NCBI GenBank assembly: GCA_964637655.1
Contig: CAZWUZ010000173.1
Coordinates: 1 to 8,525, forward strand
Direction of reading: 5' to 3'
DNA length: 8,525 nt
Source of the DNA: CAZWUZ01 sp964637655 [NCBI: uncultured bacterium]
Lineage (GTDB): Bacteria; DAOPZR01
The notes below the pieces were generated by a model that was not told the origin of the DNA, did no database searches, and saw nothing but the letters and a program-made list of their open reading frames with translations. A program made the position numbers and the translations under genes. Shown piece by piece: positions 1 through 5,606 of this stretch; the stretch's first letter is position 1; each line of letters begins with the position of its first letter.

Positions 1-454
1 CGACGATGGCGCCGTCGCCGATGGTGACTCCCGGCAGGATGATGGCGCCGCTGGCGATCCACACGCGGCTGCCGATGGTCACCGCCAGCGTGCGCACCCG
101 CCCGCTTTCCTGCCAGTCGTGGGTTTCGGTGATTACCTGCACGCGGTAGCCGAGCGCGCTGTTGTCGCCGAGGCTGATGCCGCCGTAGGCGGAGAGCAGG
201 CAGCCGCGGTTGACGAAACTGTCCGCGCCGATGGTGACGCGCTGCGGGCAGATGACGGTGACGTCGGGATAGATGACGCTTCCGCTGCCGATGGTCATGC
301 CCGCGCCGCGCAGCAGCGCCGTGCGCAGGCGGTTGCCCCAGCCGTAATGGCCGCTGCCGCGCGGCAGCAGCCGCACGAGGTCGGCGAGCAGTTCGCCGTC
401 AGCGTCGTCGCGCGTCAGGCCGCGCGCGCCTGCCCAGGGGTCGGTCGTCGTCAT
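1..454 (-). CDS. Hexapeptide-repeat (LbH) acyltransferase, partial (3' end off window)
   Basis: 151 codons are visible and the C-terminus runs off the left edge. From about residue 52 the protein shows the hexapeptide pattern of a left-handed beta-helix: MTIGSGSVIYPDVTV, VTIGADSFVNRGC, ISLGDNSALGYRVQV, VTIGSRVWIASGAIILPGVTIG. The stretch ITETHDWQ (108-115) sits where maltose/galactoside O-acetyltransferases and colanic-acid acetyltransferases carry their catalytic His, so H112 is the likely base. The expected role is transfer of an acetyl or other acyl group from CoA to a sugar hydroxyl in the cytoplasm. Relatives are about 180-220 aa, so roughly 30-70 residues are missing. The ATG at 454-452 overlaps the stop of the deacetylase gene by one base (TGATG) and has GGAGG six bases upstream. 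It is the last visible gene of a glycan-type operon. The donor and sugar substrate cannot be read from the sequence. Confidence 0.85.
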   Translation of the reverse strand, partial: MTTTDPWAGARGLTRDDADGELLADLVRLLPRGSGHYGWGNRLRTALLRGAGMTIGSGSVIYPDVTVICPQRVTIGADSFVNRGCLLSAYGGISLGDNSALGYRVQVITETHDWQESGRVRTLAVTIGSRVWIASGAIILPGVTIGDGAIV

Positions 455-1278
455 CAGGTGCCTCCGTTCAGTTCGTCGGGGTGCCGCAGCCACTGCGCGC
501 CGTGCCGCGCGAGGAAGCGCAGCGCGCGGCGGATGCGTCCTGCCTGCCGCCGTGCGGCGTACGCATGGATGAGGAGGGTCGCCGGGCCGCCGTCCGCGGG
601 AAGCAGCCGCCAGAGTTCGCGCAGTTCGCCCGGGGTCAGTGCCTCGGGACTGAGTGCCCGCCAGCCGGTGTACGGTGTGCCGGGGGCGAAGGCGATGGGG
701 ATGATGTGCAGCGGCGCGTCGCCGCGTGCGCGGCGGTTGTCAACCGACGGCGCGTACGGTTGCAGGGGGGCGCCGCCCCAGAAGGCGTACGCCTCGGGGA
801 AATCGCCACCCATGTTGTCGTGCAGGCGCGTCAGCCCGAGCTTTGCCAGCACGGGGAAGAGGCGCTCGCTGCCCGCGCAGTAACCGCAGCGCACGTCGCG
901 CGTGGGCAGGCCCATGGCACGCAAGTGTGCCTGTGCGTTCGCCAGCACCTTCCGCATATGGTCGGGATAGTAGTAGTAGTAGGCGCTGCCGTCGGGCTCC
1001 TCCTCGTGCGGGTGCAGCCCGACACTCCCGCCGCCGGCGACATGCGCCTGCCACAGTTCACGCCAGCGTCCGTCCGTGTAGCAGAGGTTGTCATGCTCGC
1101 GCCGCACGAAGGGGGAGGTATGGATGAAGGTCAGCGGGGAGGTGCCGGTCTCTTCGCGCACCAGCGCCAGCGCCTGCTGCACCTGCACGAAGAACGCGGG
1201 CTCGTCGAGCGTGCAGCGGTGCGCGTAGAGCGGGTCGTAGCCGGCAAAGTCGCAGTCGACCGTGACGAGCAGTTTCAT
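454..1278 (-). CDS. NodB-like polysaccharide deacetylase family protein
   Basis: 274 aa, with no signal peptide or membrane segment. The N-terminus MKLLVTVDCDF puts two aspartates (D8, D10) at the end of the first strand, as in the TFDD motif of polysaccharide deacetylases. GLHPHEEE (88-94) supplies H89 and H91 in place of the metal-binding HxxxH motif. R130-CGY resembles the RxPY/RAGY motif, and LIHAY (236-240) ends in the late conserved His. These features support a (beta/alpha)7-barrel, metal-dependent sugar deacetylase or hydrolase. The histidine spacing (HxH, not HxxxH) departs from classical NodB, so catalysis is inferred. Five consecutive Tyr (100-104) follow the His motif. The ATG overlaps the upstream glycosyltransferase stop as ATGA. 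The ribosome site is weak, so translational coupling is likely. The neighbours suggest it acts on a surface-glycan intermediate in the cytoplasm. Confidence 0.75.
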   Translation of the reverse strand: MKLLVTVDCDFAGYDPLYAHRCTLDEPAFFVQVQQALALVREETGTSPLTFIHTSPFVRREHDNLCYTDGRWRELWQAHVAGGGSVGLHPHEEEPDGSAYYYYYPDHMRKVLANAQAHLRAMGLPTRDVRCGYCAGSERLFPVLAKLGLTRLHDNMGGDFPEAYAFWGGAPLQPYAPSVDNRRARGDAPLHIIPIAFAPGTPYTGWRALSPEALTPGELRELWRLLPADGGPATLLIHAYAARRQAGRIRRALRFLARHGAQWLRHPDELNGGT

Positions 1279-2345
1279 ATCACCAGCACCCGTTCGGTGA
1301 TTCCCTGCAGGCGCTGGCCATACGACAGGGCAAACTCGCGGGCGACATGCAGTAAGGGAAGCATGGCACGTTCACCGGTGCTGAGATGATTTCCGGCGGT
1401 GGTCACGCGCCGGGCGAGCTGCCCGGAGAAACGCCACCACCAGACAAGGAACGCGGTGTAAACAAACCCGGCAATCAGTACGGCTGCCAGGCCGCGCACA
1501 GGAGCGTGAGCGGCCGCGACGAGGAGAAAAATCCAAACGAAGCACTTGCGCTGCAACCCGACGGCTGTTTTGTCAAGCCATATGGTGAAAAACGACGGTC
1601 GCAGCCGGGGAGGTTTGCCCGGCGCGAAACACAAGTACTGTTTCGGCCAGTGGCGCTTGAGCAGACGGACCTGTCCGCGCCCGTAGCCGTAGGCCTGACG
1701 CAGCATGCCGCCAACAGTCGCGCGGTGAAAATGGCGTACCGCGGCCGCCGGCACGAAGGCGAGTTTGTGTCCCGCCTTGATGAGGCGGTAGCAGAAGTCG
1801 TGGTCCTCCCCCGTCGGCCAGTCGGCGGCAAACCCGCCCAGCGTATTGAACACGGAGCGGCGGACGAGCAGGTTGGCGCTGTGCCCGAAGGAGACGAACG
1901 GGATGACGCGGTCGTAGACCGCCGCGTCCTCAGGGAGCGGCAGTCCGTAGGCACCGAGATATTTTTCCGTGAGCGTGGTGGCGGGTGCAGGGAGCACGCC
2001 GCCGGCCACCGCGCCGACCGACGGGTCAGCCGCCGCGGCGAGCAACCGTTCCAGCCAGTCCGCTGCGGGGACGCAATCGTCGTCGATGAAAACGAGAAAT
2101 TCGCCCTGCGCCTGCGTCGCGGCGAGATTGCGTACCGCCGCGGGAGTGGATGGTGCTGCCGTGATGAGGTGTGCGCGGTGCGCCAGTTCCGGCAGCAGGT
2201 CGAGGTCGCCGGCGCGGCCGCGCCCGCTGTCCATGACAACGGCGAGCAGTTCGGCTTCTGCGCCCGCCTGTGCGCGCAGCGCGTCGAGCAGCGTCAGCAC
2301 GCGCGGGTGTGACCAGCGGACGGGGACGATGACGGAGACGCGCAT
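1275..2345 (-). CDS. Family 2 glycosyltransferase (GT-A fold) with C-terminal membrane segments
   Basis: 356 aa. The GT2 hallmarks are in order: MRVSVIVPV (1-9) begins the nucleotide-sugar-binding fold; VRNLAATQAQGEFLVFIDDD (71-90) carries the metal- and donor-binding DDD; FGHSANLLVRRSVFNTLGGF (153-172) forms the acceptor region; GEDHDFCYRL (179-188) is the ED motif with the catalytic base; VRHFHRAT (203-210) closes the domain. Hydrophobic stretches around 264-302 suggest one or two C-terminal membrane helices, so it probably works on a lipid-linked acceptor at the inner face of the membrane. This start was chosen because the fold begins directly at MRVSVIVP. The longer frame upstream runs into the methyltransferase gene. 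The ATG overlaps the methyltransferase stop by one base (TGATG) and has a weak AGGTG five bases before it. The sugar transferred is unknown. Confidence 0.9.
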   Translation of the reverse strand: MRVSVIVPVRWSHPRVLTLLDALRAQAGAEAELLAVVMDSGRGRAGDLDLLPELAHRAHLITAAPSTPAAVRNLAATQAQGEFLVFIDDDCVPAADWLERLLAAAADPSVGAVAGGVLPAPATTLTEKYLGAYGLPLPEDAAVYDRVIPFVSFGHSANLLVRRSVFNTLGGFAADWPTGEDHDFCYRLIKAGHKLAFVPAAAVRHFHRATVGGMLRQAYGYGRGQVRLLKRHWPKQYLCFAPGKPPRLRPSFFTIWLDKTAVGLQRKCFVWIFLLVAAAHAPVRGLAAVLIAGFVYTAFLVWWWRFSGQLARRVTTAGNHLSTGERAMLPLLHVAREFALSYGQRLQGITERVLVI

Positions 2346-3121
2346 CAGTGCACCTGTGCCGCGCCGAGAATGAGATAGCCGCCGAGCACGCGCGCGAGGA
2401 CCCGGTCGAGCGGACGCAGAATGCATGCGAGCGGCGAATGCCAGAGCGCGAGCAGCAACGCATCGAGCGGGCGGTAGAGGAAGGTCAGGCGCAGCGTTTT
2501 GAGCAGTCCCAGCCAGAGCATGAAGAACCCGAAGGTGTATTCGGTGGTGACGGTGGTGCCGGCCGGCCAGAGCGGGCGGAAGGTGGCGAGCGGCTCCTCG
2601 TAGCCGAAGGGCCAGCGGTCAAGCCGCTCGAGCAGCTGTTTGCCGAGCAAAAAGAGGCGGGTGCGGTACGGTGCGATTACGACGACGCTGCCTTTCGGGC
2701 ACACGACGCGCACCTGCTCCGCAAGGATGCGCTGCTGGTCGGCAGCGGCAAAATGCTCGATGACCCCGCTGGAAAAGCAGCAGGCGAGCGCCCCGCCGCG
2801 CAGCGGCAGCGCGCGCACGTCGCCGCCGACCGCGCAGCCGTCGCCCCGCGCCGCGAGAAAGCGCAGGCTGGCGCGCGAAAAGTCGAGGTAGAGCGCGCGA
2901 CACCCATGCGCGGCACAGGCGTGCGCCGCCAGCCGTCCGCTCCCCGCCCCCGCTTCCGCGCACCACTCCCCGCGCGGCAGGTGCGGGAGCAGTTCCTGCG
3001 CGATGAGCTCCGCGAGATAGTTCCAGCGCTCCGGTTCACCCGTCACCGGGTCATGCCACACGCGGTCCCATAACCGGTCGGCGGGGATATTTTCGCTGAT
3101 GCTGACCGACACCTCACCCAT
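2345..3121 (-). CDS. Class I SAM-dependent methyltransferase
   Basis: 258 aa. Motif I is CAEAGAGSGRL (54-64), with E56 and the glycine loop G58-G60-G62. D80 in LYLDFS ends the second strand and would bind the SAM ribose. GDVRALPL (100-107) matches the adenine-contact motif, and FSSGVIEHF (116-124) matches the motif common in UbiE-like and sugar or small-molecule methyltransferases. The C-terminal third (about 195-258) is unusually hydrophobic, with FFMLWLGLL and LLLALW, and may dock on the membrane. The start is ATG at 3121-3119. No ribosome site precedes it, and a -10-like box ends only 8 bases upstream, so its transcript may be nearly leaderless. An in-frame GTG three codons downstream is an alternative start. 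The stop overlaps the glycosyltransferase start. The substrate is unknown; a glycan, lipid-linked sugar or sugar nucleotide fits the neighbours. Confidence 0.85.
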   Translation of the reverse strand: MGEVSVSISENIPADRLWDRVWHDPVTGEPERWNYLAELIAQELLPHLPRGEWCAEAGAGSGRLAAHACAAHGCRALYLDFSRASLRFLAARGDGCAVGGDVRALPLRGGALACCFSSGVIEHFAAADQQRILAEQVRVVCPKGSVVVIAPYRTRLFLLGKQLLERLDRWPFGYEEPLATFRPLWPAGTTVTTEYTFGFFMLWLGLLKTLRLTFLYRPLDALLLALWHSPLACILRPLDRVLARVLGGYLILGAAQVH

Positions 3122-3129
3122 AATATTTG

Positions 3130-3158
3130 ATTCTACCCGATTTGCCGCCCGCCGGCAA
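3130..3158 (-). promoter_or_regulatory. Candidate internal promoter before the methyltransferase gene
   Basis: On the minus strand TTGCCG (3158-3153, four of six bases match the -35 consensus) is followed after exactly 17 bases by TAGAAT (3135-3130, five of six match the -10 consensus). Transcription would start near 3123, two or three bases before the methyltransferase ATG. It lies in the 52-bp gap after the DUF2079 stop and could give the four downstream genes their own transcript. This is inferred from sequence match alone. Confidence 0.4.
3142..3158. repeat. Perfect 6-bp inverted repeat over the -35 box
   Basis: TTGCCG-GCGGG-CGGCAA (minus strand) is a perfect palindrome with a 5-base centre. 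Its left arm is the candidate -35 box and its right arm lies in the spacer. It could be an operator, or a short stem at the end of the DUF2079 transcript. No T-run follows on either strand, so it is not a standard intrinsic terminator. Confidence 0.4.
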
Positions 3159-3173
3159 GCCCGGTCGGCGGGA

Positions 3174-4676
3174 TCAGCGGCGGGCGTAAAGGGCGAGGGG
3201 CGGGGCGGCGGCGATAAAGCGGTAGCTGCCCAGGTAGCGGGCAAAGTCAGCGGGTGACAGGTCGATCTCGTCGGCGTTGTAGAGCACGAAATCGGGCTGC
3301 AGGCCGGGCGGAAAGGGACGCGCCAGCCAGATGACGTAGCGGTCGCGTTCGAACGGAGTGGGAAAATGATAGAGCGTCCGCCGGCCTGCGAGGTGCGCGC
3401 CGGTGCGGTTGTCGGTGCTGACGGAGGCATCTGCCGGAACGTGGTGCAGCAGGCGGGCAACGCGCCCGGCGTAATCGTCCGCCAGCGTGGTGACACGGTA
3501 GCGGTCCTGCGCGGCGGGATCGGGCAGCCAGAAGCGCAGCCCGAGGGGGAGCGGACCGAAGAGCACGCTGCCGCATAGTGCGGTCGCAAGGATGGCGCGG
3601 GCGCGGGCGGGCGCTGCGGCGCAGGCGCCCGCGGCGGCGACGAAGAGGAGCGGGATGACCGGCGCGACGTGGTGCGTGGCGATGCTGGCCTGCGCGGTCA
3701 TGGTCGAGAGCATCGAGTAGCCGAGTGGCACGGCGGCCGCGAAAAACAGGCGCGGCGCGCGCAGCGGCAGCAGGGCGAGCGGCAACAGCAGCAGGGCAAG
3801 ATAGGTGAGGTTGTGGGTGGTCAGCAGGCGCGGCAGCCAGCGCTGCGGGGCGAGGAAAAAATTCGTGGCGATTGCCGGCAGCGACGTGCCGAGATAGTCG
3901 TAGCGGCAGAGCGGAACCAGCACGTCGGCGAAGGCCGGCATCAGCCATTTCAGCGCGATGACCGTGTAGGCGAGGCCGGTGCCGGCGAAGCACAGGGCCA
4001 GCAGCCGGCGGCCGCGTGTCTCGCCGCGCGCCAGGGCGAAAACCGCGGCGAGCGCGGCGGCGCAGAGCCCCGCCTCCTCGCGGCAGGCCAGGGCGAGAAT
4101 GAACCAGGCGAGCGCGGCGGCATGACGACGCGCGACCCACGCGGCGGCAAAGGCGAGCAGGGCGGGAATGAAAAAGGCGATGGCGTGCAGGTCGAAGAGC
4201 AGCACGTAGTGCAGCGGCGGATAAAGCAGGTAGGCATAGGCAAGCAGTTCGCCCGCGGCCGGCGAGGCAAGGCGGGCGCCGAGCGCGCGGACGGCCAGCG
4301 CGCCGCCCGCCAGCGCCAGCGCCTGCAGCAGCAGCAGGGTATAGGGTGAGGGGAAAAGCGCGTAGCAGGGAACGAGCAGCAGGAATACGAAGGCAAGATG
4401 ATTGCCGAGATAACTCCCGTTATAGACACTCGAACGGAACCAGTCGCCCTGCGCGGTGGCATGGATGATCTGCTCGTGCAGCCCGAGGTCGAACATCGCG
4501 CTCAACCCCGCACGATGGCGGGCGAAGGAGAGCAGGATAAAAAACGCGGCGGCGAAGACGAGCATCAGGCGGAAACGGCGCGGGTCGGGAGCGGAAAGCG
4601 GGGCGCGGGCGAGACGCCAGCAGAACGGGAGCGCCAGCGTGGCGATGAGGAGCAGAGGCGTGACGGTGTAGGCCAT
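3174..4676 (-). CDS. DUF2079 polytopic membrane protein (GT-C-like)
   Basis: 500 aa from the ATG at 4676, with about ten hydrophobic helices spread through residues 1-420 and a polar C-terminal domain (about 420-500). Signatures of the DUF2079 family are FDLGLHEQ (62-69) in the first outside loop, GNHLAF (91-96), FDLHAIAF (161-168) and CREEAG (198-203). The family is distantly like GT-C glycosyltransferases, whose acidic first loop takes part in catalysis with polyprenyl-linked sugars. No reaction has been established for DUF2079, so a glycan-transfer role is inferred from fold and neighbours. An in-frame GTG at 4844 would add 56 residues with seven Cys and no hydrophobic start. I prefer MAYTVTPLLLIATLALPF, which opens with a membrane helix. 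That ATG has no clear ribosome site and overlaps a preceding TGA as TGATG, which hints at coupling to an upstream reading frame. Confidence 0.85.
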   Translation of the reverse strand: MAYTVTPLLLIATLALPFCWRLARAPLSAPDPRRFRLMLVFAAAFFILLSFARHRAGLSAMFDLGLHEQIIHATAQGDWFRSSVYNGSYLGNHLAFVFLLLVPCYALFPSPYTLLLLQALALAGGALAVRALGARLASPAAGELLAYAYLLYPPLHYVLLFDLHAIAFFIPALLAFAAAWVARRHAAALAWFILALACREEAGLCAAALAAVFALARGETRGRRLLALCFAGTGLAYTVIALKWLMPAFADVLVPLCRYDYLGTSLPAIATNFFLAPQRWLPRLLTTHNLTYLALLLLPLALLPLRAPRLFFAAAVPLGYSMLSTMTAQASIATHHVAPVIPLLFVAAAGACAAAPARARAILATALCGSVLFGPLPLGLRFWLPDPAAQDRYRVTTLADDYAGRVARLLHHVPADASVSTDNRTGAHLAGRRTLYHFPTPFERDRYVIWLARPFPPGLQPDFVLYNADEIDLSPADFARYLGSYRFIAAAPPLALYARR

Positions 4677-4754
4677 CAGTCGATGCCCACAGCAGGATTC
4701 GTGCAGGAGGTGTCGCAGCGGCAGAAGTGCATGGCGCAGATATACCACTCGTAC

Positions 4755-4762
4755 GGGGGGGG
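4755..4762. repeat. G8/C8 homopolymer tract
   Basis: Eight G on the plus strand (eight C on the minus strand) sit in the leader of the minus-strand operon. This is exactly where the two Cys-rich frames would have to be joined. Such tracts are prone to polymerase slippage and to sequencing indels. Confidence 0.9.
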
Positions 4763-4814
4763 CGTCAAACCTGCACGGAGGCGGGCACTGCGGCAGATAT
4801 CTGGAAAAATTGCT

Positions 4815-4844
4815 GTGGCAGTAATTGCAGCAGAGCAATTCCAC
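4815..4844 (-). promoter_or_regulatory. Leader hairpin in the minus-strand transcript
   Basis: The minus strand can fold GTGGAATTGC (4844-4835) onto GCAATT (4828-4823) plus CCAC (4818-4815), with a 6-base loop TCTGCT and a 4-base bulge ACTG. That gives ten pairs, about ten bases after the predicted transcription start, and it would hide the GTG at 4844. No T-run follows directly, so it is more likely a leader structure or a by-product of the hexamer repeats than a terminator. Confidence 0.35.
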
Positions 4845-4860
4845 TCAGTGCATATACTGC

Positions 4861-4869
4861 ATTATATCA
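4861..4869 (-). promoter_or_regulatory. Extended -10 promoter of the glycan operon
   Basis: The minus strand reads TGATATAAT: a perfect TATAAT (4866-4861) with TG one base upstream. No good -35 box lies 16-18 bases further up, which is usual for extended -10 promoters. Transcription would start near 4855-4853, leaving a leader of about 178 nt before the DUF2079 ATG. Confidence 0.6.
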
Positions 4870-4896
4870 TGTAAAATAGAGAATTGCATCATTTAC

Positions 4897-4925
4897 TTGA
4901 CAAAAAACAAATAAACTGCTATAAT
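4897..4925 (+). promoter_or_regulatory. Consensus sigma70-type promoter of the rex-hyd operon
   Basis: TTGACA (4897-4902) and TATAAT (4920-4925) both match the consensus fully, with a 17-base spacer, and TG at 4917-4918 adds an extended -10. Transcription should begin near 4931-4932, about 36 nt before the rex ATG. A promoter this strong needs repression to be regulated, which agrees with a repressor as the first gene. Confidence 0.85.
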
Positions 4926-4956
4926 CGTGAAAAGAATAGCGGTATAAAATTCACAA
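4925..4956 (+). promoter_or_regulatory. Rex-like half-sites flanking the transcription start
   Basis: TCGTGAA (4925-4931) and TTCACAA (4950-4956) match the two arms of the Rex operator (TTGTGAA...TTCACAA) at six and seven of seven bases, in the right orientation. They are 18 bases apart, where known operators have about 6-8. The first overlaps the end of the -10 box and the start point, and the second adjoins the ribosome site. Autoregulation by Rex is plausible, but the spacing is not canonical. Confidence 0.4.
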
Positions 4957-4957
4957 A

Positions 4958-4963
4958 AGAGGA
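4958..4963 (+). promoter_or_regulatory. Ribosome binding site that decides the rex start
   Basis: AGAGGA (GAGG core 4959-4962) lies five bases before ATG 4968. A nearer ATG at 4963 is in another frame and too close to be used, so MRAKIPEP is the rex start. The upstream in-frame ATG at 4884 lies before the promoter. Confidence 0.65.
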
Positions 4964-4967
4964 TGGC

Positions 4968-5606
4968 ATGCGCGCGAAGATTCCGGAACCGACATTACGA
5001 CGGCTCCCCCTCTACTGCGAGTATCTCCGTGTCCTCAGCAAACGCGGGATTACCCGCATCGCGTCCGCGAAAATCGCCCAGGACCTCGAACTCGACCAGA
5101 CGCAGGTGCGCAAGGATCTTGCCGTCACCGGCGTGCGCGGCAAGCCCAAAATCGGCCACGATACCGGCGAGCTGATCGACGCGATCGAGAAATTTCTCGG
5201 CTGGCAGCACAATACCGGCGCGGTCCTTGCCGGCTGCGGCCACCTCGGCACCGCGCTGCTCGGCTTCGCGGGGTTCCGCGACTACGGACTGACCATCGTC
5301 GCCGCGTTCGACAGCGACCCGCGCAAGCTCGGCACGCGCGTGCACGGGCATCGCGTGCAGCCGCTGGAGAACCTGCCCGACGTGGCCGAGCGCGAGCAGG
5401 TGCACATCGGCATCATCACCGCGCCGGCGGCGGCGGCCCAGACCATCGCCGACCAGATGGTCATGGCCGGCATCCGCGCCATCTGGAACTTCTCGCCGGC
5501 GCTGCTGACGCTGCATCACGACATTGTCGTACGCAATGAAAACCTCGCCTGCGGCCTGGCCATGCTCTCCCACCGCCTGGCGGAAACTGCCAAGGAGAAC
5601 GTATGA
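4968..5606 (+). CDS. rex: Redox-sensing transcriptional repressor Rex
   Basis: 212 aa, the normal Rex length. The N-terminal winged helix (about 1-80) contains PTLRRLPLYCEYLRVL and the recognition-helix signature QVRKDL (46-51). The Rossmann domain (about 83-205) has the dinucleotide loop GCGHLG (89-94), D115 in FDSDP at the end of the second strand (NAD ribose contact), and the Rex-typical GIITAPAAAAQ (148-158) and GIRAIWNFSP (168-177). Rex dimers bind operators when NAD+ is high and let go when NADH rises, switching on fermentative and hydrogenase genes. The stretch GVRGKPKIGHDTGELI (55-70) differs from the Gram-positive Rex pattern (GxxGKRGxGY), so the operator may also differ. The stop overlaps the hydC start (ATGA). 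Being first in a hydrogenase operon, it most likely represses itself and hydCBA. Confidence 0.92.
   Translation: MRAKIPEPTLRRLPLYCEYLRVLSKRGITRIASAKIAQDLELDQTQVRKDLAVTGVRGKPKIGHDTGELIDAIEKFLGWQHNTGAVLAGCGHLGTALLGFAGFRDYGLTIVAAFDSDPRKLGTRVHGHRVQPLENLPDVAEREQVHIGIITAPAAAAQTIADQMVMAGIRAIWNFSPALLTLHHDIVVRNENLACGLAMLSHRLAETAKENV

Larger units (their letters stand above)
4676..4844 (-). other. Possible small Cys-rich gene, apparently frameshifted at a C8 run
   Basis: From GTG 4844 one minus-strand frame reads a Cys-rich start (C5, C6, C9, C20, C24; CNYCHSNF, QCPPPC). After the run of eight C (4762-4755 on the minus strand) the next frame reads YEWYICAMHFCRCDTSC and ends in a TGA at 4678-4676 that overlaps the DUF2079 ATG as TGATG. 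Removing one C would join the two into a product of about 55 aa with nine Cys, arranged like a zinc- or iron-binding ribbon. Within the second frame an 18-codon ORF starts at ATG 4732. No ribosome site precedes either start. It could be a real gene with a homopolymer error or slippage site, a decayed gene, or chance. I do not recognise a family. Confidence 0.3.
4808..4887. repeat. Four AATTGC/GCAATT hexamers in the divergent regulatory region
   Basis: AATTGC occurs on the plus strand at 4808-4813, 4823-4828 and 4882-4887, and its complement GCAATT at 4835-4840. The first two are 15 bases apart (start to start), and the second and third form an inverted pair with a 6-base centre. This clustering in about 80 bp of otherwise GC-rich DNA, around the leftward promoter, could be operator sites. 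No known regulator is assigned. Confidence 0.4.

Noticed and set aside
481-2312. Plus-strand open frames opposite the deacetylase and glycosyltransferase genes
   Set aside because: The translations have shadow composition (Arg, Ala, Val, Glu rich) and no recognisable motif, whereas the minus-strand genes carry family signatures.
2346-2426. 27-residue extension of the glycosyltransferase frame
   Set aside because: It overlaps the methyltransferase gene and is Arg/Ala/Ser-rich. The GT2 fold begins at MRVSVIVPV, with a stop/start overlap.
3142-3158. Intrinsic terminator after DUF2079
   Set aside because: The stem is only 6 bp and no T-run follows on either strand.
3122-3589. 156-residue N-terminal extension of the methyltransferase frame
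   Set aside because: It overlaps the DUF2079 gene in another frame and has shadow composition. The methyltransferase fold starts after ATG 3121.
3669-4349. Plus-strand open frame rich in Gln, Gly and Arg opposite DUF2079
   Set aside because: Its composition is what antisense of Leu/Ala-rich membrane codons gives. It has no ribosome site or motif.
4677-4874. Plus-strand coding frame through the intergenic region
   Set aside because: It has no promoter or ribosome site, runs head-on into the leftward promoter, and its translation shows no domain.
4884-4967. Upstream ATG adding 28 residues to Rex
   Set aside because: It begins before the consensus promoter, so it would not be transcribed from it. 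ATG 4968 has a ribosome site and gives the normal Rex length.
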